From: Capniomyces stellatus | Taxonomy: Eukaryota; Kickxellomycota; Harpellomycetes; Harpellales; Legeriomycetaceae | Reading direction: 5' to 3' | DNA: 64,000 nucleotides | Assembly: GCA_001661515.1 (NCBI GenBank) | Contig: LUVW01000023.1 | Coordinates: forward strand, 186,001 to 250,000 | In this document: positions 34,101 through 49,024 of the stretch, piece after piece | Layout of the letters: each line of letters starts with the position of its first letter | Position numbering within the stretch: position 1 is the stretch's first letter | Program-made: the position numbers and the translations under genes | Notes under the pieces: model-generated | Seen by the model: the letters and a program-made list of their open reading frames with translations, nothing else | What the model was told of the DNA's origin: nothing | Databases searched by the model: none

Positions 34101-35894
34101 GTTCCTCACCACTTTTCAACCCATTCAAGTTTATATTGATTGGTTGTTCCATCAACCCTCGACTTACAATCTCCACCAATTCTTCCAACCCCAAATTAAA
34201 CTGTTTTATCAGCCCAATACTGTTCATTAACGCGACTTTTTCTTTATCAACACCACTACTACCATCACTACTACCATCACTACTACTAGTACTAATATCA
34301 TTGTTAACATTATCAATCCCGCTTTTTCGTTTTAATTCAAGACTGTTTAATTTTTCCTTTTCCTTTAGTATTATTTGTTCTTTTTCTTTTGCCTTTTGCA
34401 CCAATAATTCCTTTTCTTTTATTCTTTCTTGTTGTCCTATATAGTTTTCATACTCTTTGCTTTTCAGGTTGCGTAACAATTCCTCAACAAACCCCAGATT
34501 CTCCTTCATTCTTGCCTGTCTAAACAGGATAAACAGTCCTGTCACGCTGGTTTTGTTCAAACTTCTTTTCACAAACTTTGACTGTTTCTTGTTATTGAAA
34601 ATCGTAATCAGAACTTCGTTTAGAACTTTTGTCATCACGTTGCTCAGGAACGGCCGTGCTTCCATTAGAAACAAAATATTTGCTATTATCCCCTGCAAAT
34701 TGCTCAGAACATTCTTTTGTCTCTGGCTACTTACCCTCATCACCCGCACCAACTCCTGCAGGCTAATTTGACCCTCCCTCACCACTTCACTCCTGTTTAT
34801 ATACTTGTGGTTTTCTCTTATGCTGTCCTGCCCCTTCATTTCGCTCTTTGACGGTCCTGCCTCTCTTGGCTTCTCTACCTTGTGGAACTGTATCACGCAT
34901 ACCGACAAATACTTTACAATCCTCTGCACCATCACTGAATCCACCCCTAGTTCCTCCTCTCTCTTCAACTCTACCTCTACCTCCACCTCTACCTCCGCCA
35001 TTTCTAAAGCCTCCAAACCCTCTCCCTGTTCTCCCTTCTTTTCCCTCCTCACTAACCCCAACACCAAACTCGTAACCCTCTTCATCTTCTCCCATTCCTC
35101 TTTCCACGTCTCCCCTTCATCCTCGCAACTATTCATTATTGCATTCATTACTTTCACTTTTCCTTTTCCTTTTCCTTTTCCTTTTTTTCTTTTTCAATAA
35201 TATATCAAAATATACTTTACATTTCCAATCTCATTTTATCAACTCCCCTCCTCCTTCTATATACACTTACCATCGTTTAAATAATATCGGATACACAAAT
35301 GTCGCTGCCTGGATCGCTTTTCTCCCTATTACCACCGGCGTTCCTTCTGTCTCCAACGCCTTTATAATACTATCAATATACTGTCCCATCACTACAAACA
35401 CATTTCATTCCCTTTATTATTTCTGCTCTCTACTCTTTTTAAACCTTCAATTCTCAATTCCTCTAATTAACTCCCCCTCTCCCCCTTCCCCCTTCTAACG
35501 TTCGTCATTACATCTTTATTTACATTTCCTTTTACTTACTGTATTTCTCTTCTCCTATACCAAACATCCCTTCCCCCAATCCAACCCCTTCTTCCATCAC
35601 ATCAAACCCCCATCTCCCCATAACTATCAAAAACCACAGCTGCACATCCTTTTCCGAAACCTCTGCAAAACGCCTTCTTACCCCTCCATCTTCGCTACCC
35701 TCTCCATGAACCAATCCTATCGTTATTCCCACCGCCTGCGCCGCCAATCCAAAGTAATTCGTCACCAGCAACCCTGGATTCTTTCCTAACAACTCTACCA
35801 GCTTTTCTAAACTCTGACTCTCTGGCTCCATCGCATTCGTCGCTCTCTCGTACAGCCTCGTTGCTTGTACTTCTGGTGGGTCTTGTTCCTCCAT
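31141..35894 (-). CDS. symplekin/Pta1-like mRNA 3'-end processing scaffold
   Basis: Exon 1 (35540-35894, start ATG 35892-35894; an alternative ATG at 35946-35948) joins exon 2 (35271-35391) in phase 1. Exon 3 is the large frame from about 35157 down to TGA at 31141, about 1338 codons. The N-terminal part follows the symplekin HEAT pattern: LLGKNPGLLV, then RKAIQAATFVYPILFKRW, then ETWKEEWEKMKRVTSLVLGLV. Downstream, LPEELFAMLDAWIKLTTNKA and later HEAT-like helices fit the C-terminal half. Symplekin/Pta1 bridges cleavage-polyadenylation factor subunits in the nucleus. The exon 2 donor (phase 2) does not fit any acceptor that keeps exon 3 in frame, so that junction is unresolved. Coding microsatellites give (DV)n, (LN)n, (EV)n and ENEPELE runs. 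The family call rests on remembered pattern and architecture. Confidence 0.72.
32413..32480. repeat. in-frame hexamer microsatellite coding (Asp-Val)n
   Basis: Eleven copies of a CATCCA-type hexamer on the plus strand read as GATGTG-type codons on the minus strand, giving a run of alternating Asp and Val inside the symplekin-like protein. Length changes would be in frame. Confidence 0.95.
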
Positions 35895-37026
35895 TCTTTT
35901 TTTACTTTTTTCCTTTTTTTTCTTTTTCCTTTTTTTTTCTTTTTCCACTCGTTGATCCCTTCCTCTACTTTGCTTCCAGCTTTTACCAAACCTACTGCTG
36001 CTACTGTTTTTTTTTGTCGTTGTCGTTATTGTTACGTTTAATCGCTTGCTTTCTTTTGCCCTATCCCTTTCTTTACCAATCCATCCAAATTACCAAATTT
36101 AAACCAAAAAATAAAATAAAAATCCTTTTTCAACAAGTTTTTTTTTTTCCCGCTATTATTTCTTTGTTTTCACTATTTTCGTTTTTTTTTTCTTGTATGT
36201 TTCTTTGTCATTGATTGTTTACTACTTGTATCATTTATTTTTGCCTTGCTGCTATTAATTTTTTTTTTTACTTGCTTTTGATTCTAGTTTTGATTTAATA
36301 CGTGTTTTTTTTTACGCACTTTTTTCTTTCTTTTTTTCCCTGCCTTCTTTTGGTTCTTCATACCGCCCATCCACGTTTATGTTGGTTGCGTTCGTCAAGA
36401 AAATAAAAGCAGCAAAACATACTCATCCTCTTCTTGTAAAAGAATCCAACTATTCCATATTTACATTCTTTTCCTTCAATATTCTACACCATTTTACCTC
36501 TACCTTTACCTTCTCATTTATTTATCTTTTTTTTTCTTTTTTTTTCCAAAGTTATTATTATGAATAGTAATACTATAGCAACCACTTCATATACTTGCGG
36601 TAACAGCATTTTGATCCATACTTTTATTTATTTCAATATTTTATTTCATGTTTCTTACCAGTATAAACCAGCTTCATAACATCATGCTACAAATTTTATA
36701 ATACTTTTGTGTCCGTCATTTTATAAACTGCTTTTATTTCACTAAATCGTCTTACTATGCCTATTCATGTTGCACCACCGTACTACCGGTTTCTACTAAA
36801 TCGATATACTATTAGTATTCAACTGCCTCGTCATAATCACTTTTAGTTTGCAACGTTCTATTTCACTAATGATCGCAGACAATATACTTTATCTCGCCGC
36901 CCTAATTTGTTCTGTCAATGTTTTTACCAACATACTTTAGCCGCAATTAATTAATTAATTAATTGGTATCTAAAGCTTCCGACTTTAATCGGTTTAAGTT
37001 TTCCATGTTCCATATTCCATGTTCCA

Positions 37027-37100
37027 TTTTTATTATGTTTATTATGTTTATTATGTTTATTATGTGTATTATGTGTATTATGTTTATTATGTTTATTTAT
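37027..37100. repeat. nonamer array (TTTATTATG)n
   Basis: About eight imperfect copies of a 9-base unit (TTTATTATG, with GTGTATTAT variants) lie in non-coding spacer. Confidence 0.85.
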
Positions 37101-37878
37101 TTATGTGGTTTACTGGCAACAGAATCAACATGTTCCATTTTTAACTTTTCTTAATAAACTATTATTTTTTTGCTCCCATTCGCATGTGTGCAATTGGTAA
37201 TGACGCAGACCGTATACATTTACAAATAAAACCACTTCTTGCTCTGGTTTGTTACTCTTGCATTAATTGAAACTTGAACTCTGTAAACAAAATACCAACT
37301 GTATCCATATATATCACCGCTCTTTATTCATTATACTTTTTGCAGCAGTTCTTCAGTGACGTGGTCTAAAGTTATATAACAACCCCCCCCTTCCAAATTA
37401 TACAACGCGCTCTTTTTACCAATTCACAACAAACAGCATCCCATTTGGTATACATTTACCCTGCTTTGTAAGCAAGCTGTTGGTCGCCCAAAAAGTTATG
37501 AAAAGTGTATGGGAAAAAAATTAATGTAAAAATAGTTTAAAAAGTTTAAAAAAGCTTAAAAATATGATAGATAAATGCAAAAACCCCGGTAACTAAAACC
37601 ACAAAACAAAATGACCCAGAAAGCTACTAGGTAACCGACAAACGCTTTAAGGTAGCTGAGTATGTTGTTGACGTTTTTTCCAATGGATTAAAATTTTTAT
37701 TAATAAAACTACCTGAACATATATTTCAATAAAAGAAAAAAAAACTACCTGAACATTGACAACTCATCCATTTCCATTTCTATTTCCATCTCCGTTTACT
37801 TTTTTTTTTCTCCTACTTTAATTTATTTTTTTTCCCATTTCATTAATGTATTGATTCAAGAATAGAACAAAACGTATT

Positions 37879-38251
37879 TTAAAGGCGCATGATACCCATG
37901 AACACCTGAATTGCTGAATTTGATGTATCTGCGCTTACCATCTTGTGATGTGTTTACACTAATACATTGTTACCTGTGCCATTTTCTTTATAATTAATGA
38001 CAACAGCTGAAATAGTCGTAAAAGATAGAAAAAAAATACTTCGATTTTATTTGCAATGTGAGCTTGTTGTATAGCTAAATAGGCAAACAATCCAAAGTGC
38101 TGTATCATTTCCTTGGTCACGCCAAATACAACTCCCTCCTTCAATATCGGCACTGATTAAAATGTGTTTTATAACAGGATTAACTCGTTCAGTTAGGGTT
38201 TATAATGCATTAATCTTGTCATTACAGTATCTCCTCAGTAACAATGGCGTA
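37879..38251 (-). CDS. weak spliced candidate, small helical or membrane protein
   Basis: The best-supported exon is 37974-38152, bounded by a CAG acceptor and a GTAAC donor. It encodes LPILKEGVVFGVTKEMIQHF followed by LFAYLAIQQAHIANKIE and a hydrophobic run. It joins in phase 0 to a short last exon 37879-37905 (VFMGIMRL, then TAA) after a CAG acceptor. A 26-nt upstream exon (38226-38251) also fits in phase, but no start ATG was found. Residue composition looks protein-like, yet no family was recognised and the 5' end is unresolved. Confidence 0.25.
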
Positions 38252-39774
38252 CTGAAGTAAATATTAAACAAAACTAAAACAAAGTTACAAAGAAAAAAAA
38301 AACATTCGAATACGAATAATGAGTGCGAATAACGAATAACGAATACTTGAGAGAACACATGTAATTTAAAAAAGGCTCGACTTTAATTGTGTTCTTGTTT
38401 TGTGCGCAGTTTGTTCCTTTTCTTTGCATCTATTGGATCTCAGTCAATCAACTAGCTGTTATTAAAAAAAAGGTCATTCCCAGCTACAACACTTTTCTGC
38501 AAGATGTGCACAAATGTAGATTAAAGCTGCATTATTCCTTTAACAAGTTCAACAATGCATTGCAAAAAATAAATCTCCCCAAGTTTGTGTCTAGTTACTT
38601 TTGTATTTGATGCCGACACACCCCCCACCCATTATACTTCAGAAACTATCAAAAATAAAATAGCTGCGACATTAAGCTAGTAATCGAATGAGGAAATGAA
38701 AGGAAGATAGATAAGGTACGAAAAAACAATAGCTTGACAAGGATCTTCTAACTCGGAAGAAAACAAAAAAAAATCCTAATGGCAACTGTGTGTGTGTGTA
38801 TACTCAAACAAGCTAATCAAGACAATCTCATACGCCTAACTGACGTTTTTAGTCAATTAATCAGTGGACTGCACCATTGATTTTTAAATTGTCGTTTTGT
38901 TGCTGAAAAATGCTTCAATTTACCTTTTTGCCAAGTATATTTTGGCGCGGTTTTATCTCATATTCCTGCCCAATTTTGTGCTCCTGATGTTTTTTTTTAA
39001 ATTTTTTCTATTGAGGTTTATTATTGCTAACACTTTCAGATGTAAATAATATATCGCAAAGTAGAAATATCTTGTTCTATGTTTTCACTTAAATACCTCA
39101 CGTTTTCCAGACTTTTTATTTCGTCACAAGAATTTTTATTGTATTTTTCTCACTATTTGTAGAACTTGGTGCAAACAAAACATATAACTAGACTCAAAAC
39201 TATATACTAAACTTAATCCAATTGTATATTATACTTCAGCGTTTATATATCACCCACCACTGATAATACACCGGCTGCTTTAAACCCTAGACAAATAAAA
39301 AATACTTCGCATCCCCCCCCCTCCCTAAACCATACCTTACATCTTTTAGCCTAAAACCTAGTCACAACTCCAGCTTACCCTGTCAGCAACCAAAAGTAGA
39401 TATAGGATATAGGTACGCACATATAACACCTGCAACCATACTACCCTATTAGTTGAAACTGTAGTGAACTCTGCTGTGTTCTGGCATTGCTGTGTTTGTA
39501 GATAGATAATAAGGCACGGAAAAGTATAGTACAATGACATGATATATCACAAAGCTGAGCAGCAGCATACTTAATCAGAACCACAACCACAAAAAAAAGA
39601 TCTCGCTTGTACTTTTACAGCGCCAATCCCATACAATCTGGGATTTATTTATTAGTTTCTTTTCATGATAGTCGTATACAGAAAAAGGAGAAAAAACAAG
39701 CAAAATACTAAGAAAAAGCAAAATACTAAGCAAAAGCAAAAGCAAAAATCGGTGTCCAAGTTACTTTGACTTAC

Positions 39775-39911
39775 AAACTCAAAACTCAAAACTCAAAACT
39801 CAAAACTCAAAACTCAAAACTCAAAACTCAAAACTCAAAACAAAAAACAAAAAACAAAAAACAAAAAACAAAAAACAAAAAACAAAAAACAAAAAACAAA
39901 AAACAAAAAAC
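39775..39911. repeat. two abutting heptamer arrays, (AAAACTC)n then (AAAAAAC)n
   Basis: About nine copies of AAAACTC run directly into about ten copies of AAAAAAC. Both units are 7 bases, so the second probably arose by mutation and slippage from the first. The array ends about 40 bases before the ATG at 39949 and may lie in the promoter or 5' leader of that gene. Confidence 0.93.
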
Positions 39912-39948
39912 ATATATACCAAGAACATATTAACGCCAGAGCTTTACC

Positions 39949-40581
39949 ATGTTCACTAACAGAGGAATAGAACAAAACCATATCCTATCAATAACCAAAA
40001 CAAAATTCAAAAAAATAGAAAAATGCCTAACAGAAAATAAAAACATTTCCCTCCTAAACTCGGTCCTGACAATAAACCTATACAACTCGTTGACAAGCAA
40101 CGGAAGCTGTATATACTCCTCCAACAATTCGAATGGCTCAGGAAGCTTGGACAACTTGAAGCCCCAAACCCAAAATAATCGACTTATTAAAACCGACAGC
40201 AGCACACACACAGATAACTCGAATGCAATCACTTCAAACCAAAAAGCTCAATGCTACTATGATGATTTGGGAGATCCACAGACGGATCCATGTAGCTACA
40301 ACTATGAGTGTTTATCTAACCCAAATAACAACTCATACTATGATTGCAACCTTGAAACCGAGTTGAATCACTGTAATGATAGCTATATGAACGAACTGTT
40401 TTATTATGAACCTCTCCAAGACGGATACGTTTCAGAAGAGTACTTTGAGGATACATCAAACTCCGAAAAAAGCTGGTTTGACTCTTGTGTGTTTGAAGCC
40501 ACATACATCAAACACGAAACCCTAATGATAAACCAAGATTTCCACAGCGAAATGCTCTACTCTGAATTCGAGTATGACTAA
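39949..40581 (+). CDS. unrecognised Asn/Tyr-rich protein with acidic C terminus
   Basis: This is a single exon of 210 residues. An N-terminal helical segment (KFKKIEKCLTENKNIS then LLNSVLTINLYNSL) precedes Asn/Ser/Thr-rich linkers. The C-terminal half is very acidic, with Tyr, Asp, Glu and Cys (DDLGDPQTD, YYEPLQDGYVSEEYFED, FHSEMLYSEFEYD). The N-terminal SLLNSVLTIN pattern faintly recalls SERTA-type motifs (SLRxxVLxxN), and SERTA proteins also have acidic activation-like tails; this is speculation. The acidic aromatic C terminus resembles transcriptional activation regions in composition. A TATA-like ACATATATACC lies about 35 bases upstream, at the end of heptamer arrays. Coding status is likely from length and bias. 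Confidence 0.7.
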   Translation: MFTNRGIEQNHILSITKTKFKKIEKCLTENKNISLLNSVLTINLYNSLTSNGSCIYSSNNSNGSGSLDNLKPQTQNNRLIKTDSSTHTDNSNAITSNQKAQCYYDDLGDPQTDPCSYNYECLSNPNNNSYYDCNLETELNHCNDSYMNELFYYEPLQDGYVSEEYFEDTSNSEKSWFDSCVFEATYIKHETLMINQDFHSEMLYSEFEYD

Positions 40582-41413
40582 GTGTGCCCAACCTTTAATA
40601 CAACTAAAATAAAAGTCTCTTATCATCCCTACCGCAACCCCTTAAAAACAATGCAACTACGATTCTCACCTGAACAATACTTGGCGACCTCTACGAGGAA
40701 ACCAGGAAAAATATAGAACTAGGCTTAAGAACAGTGAATCGATTAAACCAACTCTTGTATTATATAAAAACAATGTATGAAAATTGACAATCAAGCAAGT
40801 AGCGAAAAGAGATTAATTGAAACAAAAAAACATCCTCCCCCTTCAATTAACCGAGTTTCCAAAGACCTATGGAGATTGATGCCAATGATATACACATTAA
40901 CCAGTATTGACTACTGAGCCGTTATGTTCAAAGAGTATAGCTGGGCAAACCTCAACATCCTTTATCTTCTCATACCGAGCATGATACTATCCAGGAACCC
41001 CTACTAACCATAATTACCCGACTTGCAGTTACCCACCGATAAAGCCTTGGTATAACACAGCCTCATGGCTTACTGTAAATTCCAATCCTTATATCTACAA
41101 CCACACCAGCTTAGCCGATACAACTCTTTTTATATATGATTATCTTTTGTTTTATCTTTTGGTCTATTTTTTTTATTTTTTTTGCTAAGTTGTTTTATTT
41201 TGTCTTTTTCAACATTGGTTATGTTGGTTAATTAATATTAATTGGTTCTTAAGGGATTTTGCTCTAAAGCTTTATACTGTTTAAAATTTTGCAAGTTGGA
41301 ACTAGTTGAAGTAAAATGTATATGTGTGTATGTGTATATGTGTGTATGTGTGTATGTGTGTATGTGTGTATGTGTGTATGTGTGTATGTGTGTATGTGTG
41401 TATGTGTGTATGT

Positions 41414-41449
<36 letters not shown>

Positions 41450-42451
41450 AAACTTTTTTTGCTGGCTTGGTAGCCAAAAACATGGCAATGCCTGATTTCG
41501 ACGAAACACATATGTAAATATCATGTGTGTTATACATATTTGCATGAACTTCAAAAGGGCCAGAGTAATTTTAGCACGCATAGCAAAAGAAGCCCTGAGC
41601 GCTACATTGTTGGTTTATTAGTATGTGGTTTGCTATTGGGTTTAGTTATATAAAGGTACAAAGTGCGATGGTATGTGTTTCACTCGATTTATAGAGCCCA
41701 TATGATATTTTGGCCTGGTTTTTTACTACGTTCAGACATTGCCAAACGGCTTAGAGTGAGGATAGATCGGTTAGTCCACATAGACTCTGGGTTTGACGCA
41801 AACTATAGACACACATACTAACACTCGATAAGATATACTAGCGCCTGTACTTGATGTATAAAAAATACTCTTCAAAATTTGAGGTTAATTCCCAAAGTTA
41901 TTTCCAGCTTTGCTTAAAACCAAGTTAAACAAGCTAAAAAAAAGGTGTTGTTTGGTGCTTGTAAAAAGGATATAGTCTCGGGTTTTGGTCTTGCCGTGCC
42001 TTATATTTACGACTACAAAGTTATTAAGGTGGATACTATGCTGGAAATATAAATTAGACCAACCGGTTTGCCAAAATGACTGTGTACAGTCGTTGGAGAT
42101 GTCTTTTAGCTAGACACGCCAAGAAAACGACGGACCTAGCTCGACTGATGTTCAGTTTTCTATCGAATAAAGAATTTATCCGTTAGTTTACTTTAAAGAA
42201 CCATTCTGACATAGCCAATATTTGCTTTTTTTTCACTTTCACTATTACATTTAACTTTTAAAGACATAATTGATATTGTGCGTTGGTTAAAATCCAGGTT
42301 GGTTTATTGGCTATTATGGATTCAAAACTAAGATAATAAAGTTGAAATAAACCAAGAAACATTTATTTTAAACAGGACTAATCGCAAGCCATAAATAAGA
42401 TAGCTATGCTTCAAAAATTACAGAGTGCGCATTTGTTCAAACCCATAGTAA
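40582..42451. other. intergenic spacer with GT-rich microsatellite
   Basis: No gene is supported. The GTGTAT/GT array at about 41317-41450 creates open frames of Val, Cys, Tyr or His, Thr that are artefacts. The remainder is unique AT-rich DNA between the orphan gene and the polyubiquitin 3' end. Confidence 0.65.
41317..41450. repeat. (GTGTAT)n grading into (GT)n microsatellite
   Basis: About fourteen hexamer or octamer GTGTATGT-type units are followed by a pure GT run of about 28 bases. This is a potential left-handed-DNA-forming alternating purine-pyrimidine tract. Confidence 0.95.
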
Positions 42452-45913
<3,462 letters not shown>

Positions 45914-46594
45914 ATGTCTTCTTACGAAATTATTTACTTTCCACTTAAGGGTCGTGGATATGTATCCCAAATAATTTTAAATTTAGCAAAAGCAAATTGG
46001 AAAAAGACCATACCTAATGTAAGTATAGTCAGAAATTACACAAATCAAACCGATTAACCCACTAAAGGAGTGATAATAACATTGAAAATAATGGTTGTGT
46101 TTTTTTAGTGGCCGGCAGACAAAAACAGCATGCCATACGGTCGTCTTCCAGTCATGATTGAAACGTGTCCAGATGGCTCAGAGTACAAGCTATGCGAAAG
46201 CATGGTCATTGAAAGATATTTGGGTCGCAAGTTTGGTTACATTCCCAAGGACCCACAGTTGGCCGCTAAAGCGGAGGAATATGTAGGTAATATTTCAGAT
46301 TCGATTGAAGCTTTCCTCACCTACAACTTTAGGGGGAAATCAGCACAGCAGAAAGAAAGTATGGAAGCTGCGCTTATGTTCTTATTTAGCAAACACGAGC
46401 CCATTTTGGCCAGCAATCCAAGTGGTCATTACATCGGTGACAGTATTACCTATCCAGACATTGTTCTGTATTCTCTGTATATCAATTTGATTGAACACGG
46501 AGCTACAGATATATTTAATGAGACCAATGCCCCAAACATGATGAAGCTTATCAACAAGCTCAAATCTAACAAATGTATTAGCTCGATTGAGTAG
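45914..46594 (+). CDS. glutathione S-transferase, sigma-like, paralogue 1
   Basis: Exon 1 (45914-46018, 35 codons) and exon 2 (46109-46594) are joined by a 90-nt GT-AG intron in phase 0, giving 196 residues. The thioredoxin-like N-terminal domain has Tyr8 in EIIYFPLKGRG, the position of the catalytic Tyr in sigma-class enzymes. It also has the cis-proline motif PYGRLPVM and the glutathione-binding LCESMVIERYLGRK. The C-terminal helical domain includes EEYVGNISDSIEAF and the folding motif GDSITYPDIVLY. Such enzymes conjugate glutathione to electrophiles in the cytosol, or isomerise or reduce peroxides. The same intron position and exon lengths occur in the second copy at 58759-59482, on the other strand. 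Confidence 0.93.
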
Positions 46595-46894
46595 GAGTTT
46601 ATTTTTATAACTATCAAATCGTTCTCACCTTCCTTTCTCATATTTTATAGTGTTTTTTTTTATACCAAAACAAACCTAGCTTTACCTTAAAATTTGTGAA
46701 GGATTATGATGAAGGTTGAAGTTGAACGTTAATAAACAACAAAGGTAACTGTAACATGTGAATATATCTGTAATTGTAACATGCGAATATATCTGATGCT
46801 ACTATTAAATACTTTATTGGCAAGTATGGGTGATTTAAATGTAGAATCGTAAATCCAGTTGAAATAAAAAGTAAAAAAAAAAAAAAAGAAGCAT

Positions 46895-49024
46895 CTAATT
46901 TTTTTTACTAGAAATCACACCGCTAAGAGCCTGTACAGTAGCCATCAACTGAATTTGCAGCTCGTCGCTCTTTCTGTCTTTGTTTTCAAGTTCAGCTATT
47001 AGCCGCTGGATCTCCATGTTGTGATCAGCAATGCCGTTTTTCAAAGAGTTCAAGTCGCTTTTTAGACTCTGGATATGTTCAGATTGTTTCGAGATAATCG
47101 AGTAGAGACCGTTTATGCTGGACTCGATATTGTTTGGAACAGAGTATCTGTTGTTTGGGGCCATATATTGGTTCATATTTATCAGCTTACGTTTTCTATT
47201 ATTGGTTGTCATGTCCGAGTATCCATCTTGACCATGTAGCGGTTGGTTCTCGGTTGCTATTGGAGCTTGTATGTCTCCGTTACTGTTGAAATCTGGGTGT
47301 GGAAATCTAGCACGTCTCCAGGGATTCATATCGGGGGTCCGATTTCTACCAGTAACATTGCTACTATTTCCAAAACTGCTGCCTGCTCCATTCTGAGGCT
47401 GGTACGGCGTGGTTGGTCCAGAAGAGTGTGGATATCCGCTACTGCTGGCTGAGCTGCCGTTGCTGCTATTTGGTTGTACAGCTTTAATGGGTTTGGGTAG
47501 CCTTGGCTGGATTGGAATAGCTGCGCTGGAGCCTGTTGGAGGAGATGTGGGTGTCTCCTGCCCCAACCTTGAGGACAGAGCAATTGAAACGCCTTTAGGA
47601 TATATCTTTAATTTGGGGTTTGGATGTTCAGCCATGTTTATGGTGACAAATTCGCTCTTCTCTCTAGGCAGTAGAATGTGGGATTTGGAGCTGGTGGTAC
47701 TGGAACTGCCTGTTGGCGGTGTGAATAATGGTTTGTGCTTTGTCTTAATATTTGTATGTAAATTGTTGCTGTTGCTGTTGCTGTTGCTGTTGAGGGGTCT
47801 GTGATGTTTGTAAGTACCGTTCTCGTTTTGATCCTGCTCAAAGCCTGTCTCTACTATACCGACCCTTTTGTTTCCTTCTTTGCTATTTGCTCCCAACTCT
47901 TCATCTGCATCGTTATCACCACACGTCAAAAACTCAGGCGAGTCGCTGTATATCGACTCGATTTCGAGCGCAAACACATACCCAGACATGTCTCCGCCTT
48001 CACCCCTTTCAACCAGTAGCCGCCGTTGCGTTTTGTAGATCCTTAAAATATTTCTCCATCGAACCAAACACGCTTGTGAGTTTCGCTCGTATCCCAGTAG
48101 CTTTAGGTTTTGCACCACTTTGACAAATGTTGAGTTGGACCGCAGCTTCAGCTCTCTTTGCTGTGGATGTAGATCGTCTGTGATTTTGCACAGCTCTTTT
48201 AACATTAACGTTGTTTCTTCCCGCGACCAGTTTCTACTTCGGTTGAATTTCGGCGTTAAAAGCTTAATGCTGCTGTTGATGTCCATCTTCGCTCCGCTAC
48301 TACCGCTGCCGCTGGTACCATTTGATGACACAATATTTCTTCTATATATATCCTCTTGTGCCACCATCATACTATCGCTATCTCCTAGTGACTTGCTGTT
48401 GGTGCCCAGTCGATGCTCATTGTTCTTATCATTGTCTCTGTTCTCATTTCTGCCCTCATTTCTATCCTTGTTTCTGTATTTTTTCCTTTCGTCCTCTTTA
48501 TATAACCTATCATCATCATCTTTATGCCTATCCTTATGCTCATTGTTATGCTCATAGTTATGCTCACCATTATCCTCCTCATCATCATTCATTCCTTCTT
48601 CCCCCACTGCCACTTCCACTTCCTCTATGTGTTTATTTGGGTAGTTTGCTAGTGCTTGCTCAGATTTTGCGCTGATTTTTTTATCACACTCGTCAGATGT
48701 ATCTACATCGTTGTAATTTCTATCGCTCTGGTTTTGATCCCTATTAGCATACTGAGTCTGATTCAAGTGCCTTTGTGGACTTTCAGATTCTTTCTCGCTC
48801 AAGAACCCACCATTGCTATTATAATATGCTTCGCTGTCCGCCTTATCTAATTGGTCAGCCTCTTCACAATGTACATTATTAACGGCGCCGTTTTCATATA
48901 ATTTTGTCTCATTCTTTATTCCTTTGCCACTAAACACACTATTTTGGCTATTTGTATACCCACACTTAATGGTCATAATTTCCGTATCGCCGTCATCTAG
49001 GTTTATTTGGCCATAAGATCCCAT
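46895..49024 (-). CDS. trihelix/Myb-SANT-like DNA-binding protein
   Basis: This single exon encodes 709 residues. The N-terminal 250 residues are acidic and Asn/Asp/His-rich, with a repetitive EHNNEHKDRHKDDDD block. A trihelix-type Myb domain spans about 262-360: NRSRNWSREETTLMLKELC opens helix 1 with its tryptophan, and the third helix contains SQACLVRWRNILRIY. A long Ser/Pro/Gly/Asn-rich linker follows. Residues about 640-705 form a coiled coil (EHIQSLKSDLNSLKNGIADH, then AELENKDRKSDELQIQL) that probably mediates dimerisation. A DNA-binding domain plus coiled coil fits a transcription factor or a domesticated transposon-type DNA binder. The target is unknown. Start ATG 49022-49024 precedes an uninterrupted frame. 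Confidence 0.85.
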   Translation of the reverse strand: MGSYGQINLDDGDTEIMTIKCGYTNSQNSVFSGKGIKNETKLYENGAVNNVHCEEADQLDKADSEAYYNSNGGFLSEKESESPQRHLNQTQYANRDQNQSDRNYNDVDTSDECDKKISAKSEQALANYPNKHIEEVEVAVGEEGMNDDEEDNGEHNYEHNNEHKDRHKDDDDRLYKEDERKKYRNKDRNEGRNENRDNDKNNEHRLGTNSKSLGDSDSMMVAQEDIYRRNIVSSNGTSGSGSSGAKMDINSSIKLLTPKFNRSRNWSREETTLMLKELCKITDDLHPQQRELKLRSNSTFVKVVQNLKLLGYERNSQACLVRWRNILRIYKTQRRLLVERGEGGDMSGYVFALEIESIYSDSPEFLTCGDNDADEELGANSKEGNKRVGIVETGFEQDQNENGTYKHHRPLNSNSNSNSNNLHTNIKTKHKPLFTPPTGSSSTTSSKSHILLPREKSEFVTINMAEHPNPKLKIYPKGVSIALSSRLGQETPTSPPTGSSAAIPIQPRLPKPIKAVQPNSSNGSSASSSGYPHSSGPTTPYQPQNGAGSSFGNSSNVTGRNRTPDMNPWRRARFPHPDFNSNGDIQAPIATENQPLHGQDGYSDMTTNNRKRKLINMNQYMAPNNRYSVPNNIESSINGLYSIISKQSEHIQSLKSDLNSLKNGIADHNMEIQRLIAELENKDRKSDELQIQLMATVQALSGVISSKKN

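Larger units (their letters stand above)
35895..39948. other. long intergenic spacer, about 4 kb
   Basis: The first 700 bases are pyrimidine-rich upstream DNA of the symplekin-like gene. The rest has a 9-mer TTTATTATG-type array (37027-37100), C runs (37381-37391, 39311-39319), GAATAACGAATA repeats (38316-38350) and heptamer arrays at its end. One weak spliced minus-strand candidate is at 37879-38251 and is listed separately. Confidence 0.6.

Noticed and set aside
41242..41511. Cys/Val/Tyr and His/Thr repetitive frames
   Set aside because: They are direct translations of the GT-rich microsatellite.
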